Below are positions 44,980 to 55,646 of a stretch of 64,000 nucleotides of DNA, piece by piece; positions within the stretch are counted from its first letter, which is position 1; the number at the start of each line of letters is the position of its first letter. Where the stretch lies: NCBI GenBank assembly GCA_003988855.1, contig QYAI01000007.1, positions 62,001 to 126,000 of the forward strand. Reading direction: 5' to 3'. Made by a program: the position numbers and the translations under genes. Source of the DNA: Arachnopeziza araneosa. Taxonomy: Eukaryota; Ascomycota; Leotiomycetes; Helotiales; Arachnopezizaceae. The notes under the pieces are model-generated. The model was not told where the DNA came from. It did no database searches and worked only from the letters and a program-made list of their open reading frames with translations.

Positions 44980-47851
44980 ATGAAACGTTCGTCCGAATCC
45001 GCGGATCCAGAAAGCGGACGGGAAAAGGCGTACCGACGTCAAGAGCCTGTGTCTTGTAGCTTTTGCCGATCTAAGAAGCTCAAATGTTCGCGTGAGGCTC
45101 CATGCTCCAATTGTTCCGCGAGGAAATTGGCTTGTTCCTTGGTTGGTGGGTATCACAATTCTTGACTGAGCTCCTTCCTGACCCGGTTACTAGGCTCAAC
45201 TTCGCTTGCAACAAGTCCATTCAGCCAAACTGGAGACGTTGGTAATTCTGCATCCAAACCAAATCTGGAAGACTTGCAGGCTCGATTACGAAGGCTTGAA
45301 GAGCTGCTCGCTGCAAAAGTCTCCTCTGATTTCAATCCAAGTAGTTCAGTTACTCGAAATGTTCCTTTCCCAACAGAACTAGCGGGAAACTCTCGGGAAG
45401 CTGAGCCAACGGCTAAAACCGTACCGTGGTTACAAGCTGATGCTCTCGAACATGAACCATTCTATCCTGATGTTAGTTATTCATTATTTCTCTCAGATTA
45501 TGGTACTGATTCCGGAGAACAATGATACCTCTGATATCAGAGTTGCCGAAAGCTTTGGCTCTTTCATTTTCAATCTCACTCGACCACAAGCCCCACCTTC
45601 GCTGAAGCACCATATTGCGGCTTTGCTGCCGTCTAGGAAGCAAGCAGAACCTTTGCTGGAATTTTATATTCTATATATTAATTGGATCTATCAGTTAGTT
45701 TCTCTCTATTTATATATTGACGGAACTGAACTCTTGTTCTTGAAGGTGTAGAAGGCCGTCCTAGCAGCTTCATCCTCATACTCCCACCTCATCCTTCGAA
45801 TGAGAACTAATGTAAAGATTAGTATCGTACATGTTCCCACTATCAGAGGACAATTTAGTAAACTCTACACACAGCTGGAGAATAATGAGTCACCAGAGCT
45901 AGGACCCTTATCTCTCGTTGCAACAATATTATCTTTGAGTGCTTACTTTGCGACTCCTACTTCTGGTTTCTATTTTCAATATGTTGAGGCTGCGAGTCTC
46001 TCCAAACGATGGACTATGTTGGCACAAGATGCATTATCTGCTTCCAATTGTCTCACGACTCCAAGTATTGAAACTCTACAGGTCAGTATTGGCCATCTTG
46101 ACCGAATTTCCTCGACTGACATAGCAACAGAGTCTAATTTTGATTTCTCAACTACGAATGCCTAATATTGGAGCTATAGCCAGCCTACGCAACATAGCAG
46201 CAACTACAATTTACGCAGGGAGAACCCTAAACCTTCATCTAATTGATTCACCCGCAAATAAGAAGGCCCGTGAAAACGCTTCTTATGTGGACTGGGTCGA
46301 TATCGAGGTTAAACGAAGACTCTGGTGTAAGAATCACCGGTTCTACTACTTTTTGTTCTCTAGTGATGTGCTCTTACATAATTGCATCCGGCGGTGGCTA
46401 TCATCTTTCAATTTATGTAAACTGTGATGAAATCGCTAACTCACGTTGCTCCAGGGCACTTAGTTTCAACTGATTGGTATGGTCCCTCCTCATACTCCGA
46501 TGAGATATGGGGTCACTAGCTAACGAATTTGCAGGTTTTTGTCCTTGTAAGACTTGCTTTGAGGAGCTTAGATCTTTAGAACATGCAACATTAGCAATAT
46601 TCAGTGCTGACTGGCTTATAGCATGAGTGGACCTCAGTGTGGGACCTATATGATTCAACCACAACACATGAGCACGGAATGGCCAAGTAACGTCGATGAC
46701 GCCGCAATAAGCCCCTATGGAAACTACACTAAACCCGCAGACGAGGCTACAGAAATGACTTACACGATCTTTCGAATCAAGGGTTCAATTATTTTCAAAG
46801 AAATTTCGGACGTGTCCTGGGAACAATCTTGTGATATAGACTCTCTTCCTTACAACCTTGTCCTTGAATTCGATGCAAAACTCAATGGTCTTGTCTTAGA
46901 ATACGATAAAATCCACACGAAGCTCGGAAAGGTAACTTACTCAGCTCTCAATCCTTCTTCAAGAGAGCAAGATCGCAAACCATACTTCCTTGCAATTCAA
47001 CGAATAATAGGACAGTTTGGGGTTCACACTCGTTTCGCCAGGCTTCATCGGCCATATCTCATTAAGGGTACACAGGATCCCCGGTATTCATATAGTCGAA
47101 TGGTTTGCTTGCGATCTTCACGAAAGGTGATTGAATGTGGAAAAGAAATTATGAATCTTAATAAGGACATTGGTAAAATTTCCTCTCCTACGAACTGCTG
47201 TTTCCCATGATGGTTGGGAGTTGTCTCAAGTCTTGGAGTGTGTTTCGATAGCTCGACTTTTCAGTTAACCTTCTTGAAATAGCGAAACCGAATGCTAATG
47301 GTATTTAAGCGTGCATTAAACTCTGGATGCTCAACCACCACATCTTTGTGTAGGTGTCTCTATTATATAATCAACTTCCATTGACGTGAATCAGATCAAC
47401 AATAATATTGGTTATGGACTATTGCTTCAATCGCGAAGAACCGCGCGCAAAGGAACGCAAAGAAGAAATAATGGATTGTTTTAGAATACTTGAGGCTCTT
47501 AATGGAGAGAGCACAATCGCAAGTCGAGGTGTTTTGAAACTTCAAAAACTACTTCGAGAAGGTGGTAAAGGGAGTCAATCTGGAGGAGAATCCTCTCCAA
47601 TCCGGTCGCAAGAGCATGAAAGAAAGCAACAGCTTTCATACCAAGCGCCAGCAATTGCCCCAGTTGCCCCTATCGTCCAAACGAGTGCTGATCCCATGCA
47701 AGGCGGGCGTTTTAATGACCTACAAGGACCACCTACGTATCAGTTCGCAGATATGGACTTTTCTTCTTTTGAGGACATCAACTTTGATGACATTGAGATA
47801 GATGCTAGTCAATTTGAGGCTCTGTTCAACTTTCAGCCTGAACTTGTTTGA
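44980..47851 (+). CDS. Zn2Cys6 fungal transcription factor, many small exons
   Basis: Exon 1 44980-45145 encodes the zinc cluster, CSFCRSKKLKC and CSNCSARKLAC. Exon 2 starts at 45194 with a coiled coil (LQARLRRLEELLAAK); exon 3 ends at 45693; then 45823-46081, 46131-46326, 46455-46476, 46535-46546, 46622-47172, 47310-47349 and 47395-47851. These rebuild the fungal regulatory (middle homology) domain: INWIYHIVHVPT, SLILISQLRMPN, VKRRLWWHLVSTDW-FLSFMSGPQCGTY, then LWMLNHHIFVSTIILVMDYC. The 2/3 junction is uncertain (I favour 45420 to 45497, phase 0). The C-terminus is acidic (MDFSSFEDINFDDIEIDASQ), a likely activation domain. The gene is intact only if all these small exons are spliced. Divergent MFS neighbour suggests a local regulon. 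Confidence 0.8.
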
Positions 47852-48751
47852 TTTTGGGCTGCTAATTTTACTGGCATACTCAACTGTCAACATCGTTCTA
47901 CAGTGGTATGGACACAAAGTAAAGGCAATGAGCTGTATCTGCAACGAGTCAAGTTAGAATAAATTAGTCATTAGTGCATATGTAAGGTTGAAAAATGTTT
48001 GGTATCTAGTCATTTAGATGTTCCAGAATTTACGCAAGTTTAGAATCGTAAATCTATTATGGTCAATCGAACTTTGAGAAGGGGGATATTTCAGCATTTA
48101 TAAGTTCATGAAATTGATAGCTGCGAAATCCTTCGTCACAGTCGATTGTTAGGCTCTCGTTCATCCTACATTCACCCGCAGCCTTGTATCACGTAGCTAC
48201 CAATACATATATAATTAAATAAGAGGTTCTGTCACAAATCCAATCGAGAGGCACAAGTTGTTCCTAGAATAAAACCCATTTCTAGCGACTAACACTTGCT
48301 GTTCCTTACGTTGGTAGAGATTACGGGACACCAAATCTTCTTGAGCGGGAGCTCGAAAGAAAATGACGGTGTCCAGGAACTCTTTTGCTTTCCAGCTCTA
48401 CAATTTACTTCTTAATTTTTCCTGTATCTTCTGCATTTTTGATCTTTTTTTCTTTCTTGCGGCGTTGGTTTCGTGAAAATAAATCGCGTCGTTGTCACAT
48501 GAGGTTGTCCAAGCGAGAGGTATATTCGCCCCTTCAGGAAGGAACCCCCTTGATACCTACCTTGCTTCGCGATGGATAAACAAATACCACGAGACCCAAT
48601 ATTCGTATCACTATCCTGAATTCGTACATTTCATTGTTTGAAGACTGGAATCAAAAAGTCATGACAGCGAGAGAGGACCTAATTCATTCAGATAAAATAC
48701 AATGGAGATTCCAGGAAAAGTCGTTAAGCATCATAATCTCATACTCGACTC
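47852..48751. other. Intergenic between convergent genes
   Basis: 900 AT-rich nt between the stops of the Zn2Cys6 gene and the calpain gene. No feature recognised. Confidence 0.5.
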
Positions 48752-51714
48752 CTACTTCGTTGCATCTGCAGCGCTACTGTCAACATCCAGCTTCAACTCC
48801 GCTGGTGTCTCCTCCTTCTCCACATTCTTATCCCTAGGACGAACCACCTTGACCGTAACACCAGAGTCCTTGCAATAAACCCTCAATCCAACAATAGACA
48901 CTGCATTCCACGGATCGCTCTCAAACTCATCGGGCTCTTCATCCTGGGGAATATCGATAACCATTCCTTTAGCAATCAATCGGGCCTCCTCAACAGCATC
49001 ATCAACCTCGCCGTTCGTGATGTTGGAGATAGTGGAGACAATATCAGAGTCGTCATCTGAATCATCCTCGGGAGGAGGATCCACGGGCCCGTTGGCAACA
49101 TCTTCTGTGGAGTTTGGTTGTGGCTCCGCATCGGCGGTGGTTGGCGCTGCTTCATCCTTCTTTTCGGTTGCGACTGGAGCTTCTTTGTCTGCAACGACTT
49201 CACTCTCAGCAGGCCCCGCCTTTTCAGCAACAGGGGCGGTTTCTTCTGCTTTAGTAGACTCAACACCGTTTGGCGTCTCTTCCACCTTGGCGGCACTACT
49301 TTCTCCTTCAGTAGGCTTTGTCTCTTCAATAGTGGTAGTATCATCCTCCTTCTTGACAGATTGCACTTCTTCAGCTGTTTTAGTTTCAGATTCCACCTTC
49401 GCTTCCGGCTCTGCTTTCTTCTCTTCTTCGGCCTTCTTTTCTTCTTCGGCTTTCTTTTCTGCCTCAGCCTTCTTCTTCTCTTCCTTAGCTTTTGCCTTGG
49501 TCTTTCTTTTCTCTTTCGCCACCAGTTGCCTCCTTCTTTCCTTATTCTCGATGTGTTTGCGCTTCTGTTTTTCCTTTGTTAACTTATCTTTTGTCTCCTT
49601 CCTCTCCTTCTCAAGTTGTGAAAGGTCTTTCTTCTTCTTAATATCTTCAGCGTCAAGATCTTGACCTTTAGCATGTGCGAGATCATATGAGAAGCCAATT
49701 CGCAACAACTTCTCAGAACGGCTCTTAACATTTTTCCTCACGATTTCCTCTGCAGGCAATATACTCTCATACTTCACTGCTTCAACTCTGAGTAAAACAT
49801 CGTATTCACCGGCCTCGAGTTCAAGCTCGGCTGTGACGGATCGACGCATCCAGTAGTTACCGTGGGAGCGAACAATGTAGTCCTCCTCTCCAGCCTTGTG
49901 TACTCGGAAAGACAACTTGAATCTATATTGTCCTTCGAGGCCACAGAAATAACGTTCGTCAAGCTGCTATCGTTTAGTAATGGTAGAAAACTTGGTTAAT
50001 GATTACTTACTTGTGAAAGGACAAGGACAACTTGAGCTTTCTTCTCAAGTGCGAATGCGAATTTGGTGTCATGGTAGTCTACCGCCCAAGGAATATTCAG
50101 CGAAACCCATTGCGAGGTTGCTTTCCACTCTTCAGAGAACAACCTCGTTCGGTCGAAAACCTGGTATTTTCTCAGGAGGTCTTCGTACGAGATCCAGAAA
50201 GCTCCATCATCACCAAATTTGTGATTAAGTTTCTGGATCCATTCAGCAGTCCACTCCTTGCTACCATCACTCCAAGCTCCATTCCATTCTGTCATTCCCC
50301 ATGGGTTTCTCAACATGCACAATCTTTTCCCGTCAATTTCTACTGCTTTCATGATTGAATATGCATGACCTTCGACAATACCTTTGCGATCTCCACGTCC
50401 GCCAAAGATGCCGGTATAACAACCGAAAAGAAACTCGGAGTTGACTTTCAACAGCTCTTCTTTCCAGAAGTAATCTTTGTCGAGGATGTCTGTACTGAAT
50501 AGCTCAGTGGTAACGCCGCCCGTCAAATCTTCGAGTGCCTCTCCTGTAAAACCACCCTCAATAGCAGCATAGTCCTTTAATGCGTTAGTGTCATTTACTT
50601 AAAACTTTGGTACAGATTCTCACTCCGTGTGCTTTTGCATAGGCTTTTTCCAACAATGGAAGCCAAGTCTCATTCGCGTCCTCGCATTGGGAGAACCAGA
50701 GTGCACCAGATCCAGTCTACATTTATTAGCTTCTATGATATTAACAATGTCTGTGAAACTCACCTGGTAGATCTTGCGATATTCATCCTCTCCATTAATA
50801 CGTTGACGGTCCTCCATGAGATTACGCTCGATCCAGCTTTCATCGTAATCTGGTTTAGTCACATAAAGTTTATCGTCAATAATTTCAGAGATCCACTCCC
50901 CATCTCTGTGGAAGACAAAACCGTATACGCCAACTTGCTCATCTCTAGCAACGCAAACTCTGTCAATGAGGCCAGGCTTGTTGGCTAAGGTGCAAAGAGC
51001 TGCCAAGAACCAACAGTCGCCATCACGGCCTTGTCTAACATCATTAGCATTCGCGCCGCCGACATAAAACTTCGGGTCCTCAAAAATATCTCCCACCCTC
51101 TTGACAGAGCCGGGTCGTAGTTTTCCGAAATCAAAAAAGTCAAAGGAGTCATCGTCATCTGTGTTCTCGTACTCCGCCTTTGAAGAAGCGAGCATTTCCA
51201 AGCAATCTGCATTTCCCCACTTAAGGTCGAAATCAATGTCGAAGTGCTGGTCACGATATTTCTGATTGACACGTCGACACTCTCTGACGATCTGAGCGAC
51301 TTTCTCTTTGCAAATCTTGGCGGCTTCTTCGTAGGATGCCACTGCATTGTGGCCAGTTTGAATGCCCTTGGGGGCCTTCTCGCTGACTTCTTTGACCCAT
51401 ACATCTTTGGGTAAGACTGTGGTCGCTAAAGCAGAATGTTAGCTTAAAGTTGGGCAAAATTGAGTAGACGTACCTTTCCCCGGAGTTTTACTGCTGAACT
51501 TAGTCCAGAACTCATCAAGACTCTCTTGTGGAGCCTTCACTTTCGACTTTTTAGGGGTTGGTGCGGGAACCAGTATCATGGGAGGAGGTTCTTGCTTTTC
51601 TGCACCTGGACCTCCTCCGATGTAGCTCCCCGCTGATGAGACGCTGTCTTCTCCAACATCTCGGGAAGCTTGCCCAGCCTGTCGGGCGTTGGGGAACTTC
51701 TTGTAAGGAGGCAT
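48752..51714 (-). CDS. Calpain-family cysteine protease with acidic KEKE-type tail
   Basis: Five exons, 51714-51474, 51425-50764, 50716-50624, 50574-50011 and 49963-48752, give 923 residues. The catalytic triad is intact: Cys in QGRDGDCWFLAAL (about residue 218), His in VEGHAYSIMKAVE (about 402) and Asn in LRNPWG (about 422). The segment before it, DPKFYVGGANANDVRQG, and the calpain C2-like part after it (RYFCGLEGQYRFKLSFRVH) support a full CysPc plus beta-sandwich layout. There are no EF hands. The C-terminal 270 residues are a charged tail: alternating Lys/Glu/Ala repeats (EEKKAEEEKKAEPEAK), then an acidic Glu/Thr/Pro stretch, and an ordered end (WNAVSIVGLRVYCKDSG). It is not PalB-like. Substrate unknown. 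Confidence 0.92.
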
Positions 51715-53350
51715 TGGTATGACTTTTCCTCTCAATATTTCTTTCAAATTGATTATACGCTTTGGAGGTAGCAGAGAAAAGATACTTAAGCTGGAGGAAG
51801 GGGAAGAAATGAGAAGGAAAAGAAGGATTTGAGCTCAGAGCTCGAGAAGGCTGGATTGTTCAGCCTTCTCGGTTATGCAGTGAGCAGTGAGATGGCAAGT
51901 TGGGTGGCTTGTGGTAGTGCTGACGGTTGTGGAACCCGCCAATGGTAGCATGTCACAAGGCTTTTTCGCCCCCAAACCCGGGGCTCCTTGAGCGATAGGG
52001 CGCAAGCTCAAACCGTCAAGCCGCAAGCTCAGGGGGCTCTACTCGTTAATCAACGGGAAGCTTGTCCCGTATATGTTGAAGGGGTCGGAATAGGTACAAC
52101 AGATCACAGAAAGTGCTGAAACGGGGGCAACAGGAATCGAGAAACAGATATAAGATAAGCGGCTGACATTGGTCTATTAGATCCTCCCGAAAAAAAATCA
52201 GGAGACTGTGTTGCGCATAGGATCCTTCACGAGGGTGAGATTTGGATGATTTTCCTCGCCCACATTTCAGGTGAGACGGGCGTTTTCAGCCACAATTTAA
52301 GGACTCTTGGCTTGCGGCCCTAAGACAACAACAGAATCCTGCAATATTCAAGGTGTATTTCCGTACCTCGACCAGTAATAACCAGCCATTTCCGATATCT
52401 GGAAAGGGTAATATCTCCATGGTAACGGCATCAAGTACGTAGAGTGTGAGCTTTTAGCTATCTCCACTAGCACCATCCCCACCCAGCCCCCTTATTTACG
52501 GCGGCAGAGTTTACGCTCGCTTAAGCTGAAGATGATTAGATCCTGACTGAATTCGTGCAACAACGTCATTCTCTTGGAGCCTTCAAATCCTACCAAAAGT
52601 CATGCCGTCCAAGCTACGTAGAATAGGGACCAACCACCCAAATGGATCCAGCGGCTCGCCTCGCCACCATCTCACTCCGGAATATTCAACTTCTTCCCTG
52701 CCAATCTCGCCTCCCTTCACAACAAGAGCTCCTTTTCGTTTATGTACTCTGTCTCCTATTACGCATCTTAAGCTCGAGCCTTTCGGTTCATCTTCTTTAT
52801 TTCCCCCTGATTTCGTCCGCATTTGTCGCTCTTTGTTACTTGTTTCGAAAATAGTTAATTACCAGTAGGTAAGTAACTTCACTTCGTGTGTGCCACAAGT
52901 GTGGTGAAACCATAAATCGAGACAGACATAATAATCTACATAGAAAAAGGTGGATCTGGGCATTTGGAAGCGATTCATGGCCAGTGTTGTTGTTGCCATG
53001 TCGTTGTTGAGAAGTTTAGGGAGAATGAGGATCTGTTTATATCGATTGGTTGAAGTCGAATGCCAACAAGCAGGCCCAGGCAAAGGAATAAAGGAAATCA
53101 AAATGAGCCATCTATTCAACTGCCTAAGCGACTTCTTGGTGTCTAGAATAGTCTACATAGGTAAGTGTCTCGGAGCAACTATGTTTTAGGATGGAGGATT
53201 GGCTTGAGGATGTATTTTCAAGCAATTACGGCATTTGAAAGCCTCTCACGGGTTGAGATCCGTGTTCAAATCCATGTCAAGTCCCGCCTTCTCAGTTGGA
53301 ATAAAGGTGTGGCAAACAGTATAATCTATGCTTCGGATCTTAGAGCTTAC
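51715..53350. other. 1.6 kb upstream of the calpain gene
   Basis: Promoter of the calpain gene and 3' flank of the sirtuin gene. The short motif CAAGCTCA repeats twice at 52003-52031. An 88-codon open frame (52602-52868, plus) has Ser/Pro-rich composition, ends near a GTAAGT, and matches nothing I recognise; its reading is not convincing enough to call. No other feature. Confidence 0.4.
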
Positions 53351-54442
53351 TCAATTATTCAATAGAACTCCTTCAAACAGAACCTCCAGTACCTCCTCGA
53401 CATCTCCAGCAAACATCCAATCTTTGCTTCTCATTTCCATGCCACCAGTATGATTCTCATCTAGATTCACCACGGCAATTCTGGCACCCTTCTCTTTTGC
53501 TCTGTGTACAAATCTTGCTGCTGGAAAGACCTCTGCCTGCGTTCCAATCACCATCATCAAATCCAGTTTCTTGTCCAGATTGATCCAGGTATTGATCTCA
53601 TCGAACTGGGCTTGCGAGAGGGACTCCCCAAACCAAACGACCGCTGGACGGAGGACAGAGGCGCATTGTGGGCAGTGGGGTAGCTGCGAGGTGGGGATGA
53701 CTTCTTTCTGCATTTTTGGCGTGATAGTTGGAGCTAGCGACTCCAGAATAGCTTCAAGAGGGTTGGGTGGTCGTTCGTATTTGGAATTCGGCTTCTTCGC
53801 TATCATTGCCGATACTCGATCCACCCCGCCGGTAGAAGAGAATGAAGAGAGGTCTGCTGCTTCTCCAGCTAGAGCGGGACAGATAGGCTCCGTTGTATTG
53901 TTCTTTTCAGTGTAGTCACATGAGGAATTAGAACACTTGATATCCAGCAGAGAGCCATGCAGCTCGTATAATCTATCACTAGGGTGTTTTGCTCGTTGTG
54001 ATAGCCCTAAAAGGATTAGCTGCCGATAGAAACCCACCTTCTCTTACTTACCATCAATATTCTGAGTTAGCACTACCATACCATCTCCCACCTTCATTCC
54101 TTTTCTCTTCCTATTCTTCACCTCTGCTACCTTTGCCAAGGTCTCATGGCCCCTATTTGGTTTACAGTTCAGTGCTAGCCTCCGTCTATCCGCGAAATAA
54201 CTCCACACCAACCCGGGATTCGCCTGAAAAGCCTCGACACTACTGAGGCTGGCGGCCTTGTGGTTCCTCCACAGCGCACCAGATCCTTTGAAGGTCGGAA
54301 TGCCAGAGGGAGCAGATAGTCCAGCCCCGCAGAGAACCAAGATACGGCGGGACGAGTTGAGATGTCGGATAAAGGAGTCGATCTCGGGTTGAGCTGCAAA
54401 TGAATGTTTGGGCGCCGGCGTAGGAGAACGGGGGGATGCCAT
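53351..54442 (-). CDS. NAD-dependent deacylase, sirtuin (SIRT5-like)
   Basis: Two exons, 54442-54052 and 54006-53351, give 348 residues from MASPRSPTPAP. The NAD-binding motif is VLCGAGLSAPSGIPTFKG, then VVLTQNIDG across the 46-nt intron, catalytic His in YELHGSLLDIKC, and the late NAD-site strands VVWFGESLS, MMVIGTQAEVFPA and VVNLDE. Zinc ligands are CSNSSC and CPQC, so the spacing of the first pair is four residues rather than two. The overall order, especially RPAVVWFGE, is that of class III (SIRT5-like) fungal sirtuins. It should remove acyl groups (acetyl or short acidic acyl) from lysine, using NAD+, in mitochondria or cytosol. No clear presequence is visible. Confidence 0.92.
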
Positions 54443-55646
54443 GACGAGGCTTCTCTGCACCCAGACAGCCGTCCCTGAACCTACATAAGATGAAAATGTG
54501 TAGGAGCTTAAGATTGAATAAGAAATGTAAAGGGAAGAGGATTTGTTTCAAAATATATTGTTGAAGGAAGAAAACCAATTGGGATGATTTCTGCCAGGCA
54601 AGATTTCGGTGTGAGTCATCTCAATTAGTGATAGTACCTCTCTCAAGATACTTGCCTAAATATATTGATACTTTCGTCCGTAATAGTAATTCATTTATGA
54701 TGGACTTGGCTGTCAAAGAATAGAAGACAGGAGGGGAAACTACCTCCTGCATATAACATCAACGGTCCATTAAAACGGCCAGCTAAGCGAGGCTCTCTAA
54801 ACTAACCGCAAAAAGGTAAACACGCAGCTTTCACGTCCTAAGAAATTAGAAATTCTCCTCCCCCCCCCCAAAAAAATGTTTTACAAATAAAACAGAATTG
54901 AAATGTTAAAAAGAAGGCCCGCAGGCTCCAAGTAAGCGTGAAGGACAATTGATGAAATGACTTTGTGCTTTTGAGTCCGAAGTGTTCGAAAATTTTATGT
55001 CTCCAATCATAAAACCTTAGGATAGTAAAATTTTGATGGGAATTTGAGTTGCATATTGACATTGGACTTCCAAAGTGGTTGATTCTTTAGTACTTATAAA
55101 TAGGTCTAAGTATCTGAAAGCAAAGAACCACTGTGTAGAGCAATACTACGAACCAAGACCTGCTGAGTAAGATCCTGACTTGACCTAACTTATAAGGTGT
55201 GGATCCAACGAACTGAATTTACACTGGCACTTGATATAGCTAGACCCGAATTAAGGAGAATGATCAGTCTCAGCTACACGGCGAGTGGTGAAGGAATCCC
55301 AAAGTCCCAGGTAAAGACCGTACATTAATCAGTGTTACATACGCTATCTAAAGCAAGAAAAAACTCGCATCCCATCATAAGCATATTGCCGTTGCCATTT
55401 CCCAAGCCACGTCCAAGTCATTAAACGCTATATATATAGGAAATTCGTTTGAACCCTCCCTATCTAAGCCCATCCTTCACTCCAATAGCAACAACTCTCA
55501 TCCATATCTTACAGCCCTAAAACAATCTTAAAACAACCATCCTTTTCGTTCCATCAAAGCTATCTTTTTCAGGTTCTGGTTCATGATAATAGCAGATCAC
55601 AGACAACTCAAGAAAACCTCCAGTGTCTAGTTCATGCTAAATCAGA
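54443..55646. other. Intergenic, 1.2 kb, AT-rich
   Basis: Promoter of the sirtuin gene and 3' flank of the zinc-finger factor gene. Contains a run of ten C followed by seven A near 54861-54877 and the short element AAGAAGGCCCGCAGGCTCCA near 54912, which also occurs with one change near 12390 (opposite strand). No gene recognised. Confidence 0.45.

Noticed and set aside
52602..52868. 88-codon plus-strand frame ending near a GTAAGT
   Set aside because: Ser/Pro-rich, no homology recognised, and a downstream exon in phase could not be found.
53225..53285. GTTCAAATCC resembling a tRNA B box
   Set aside because: No matching A box or acceptor stem at tRNA distance; a chance match.
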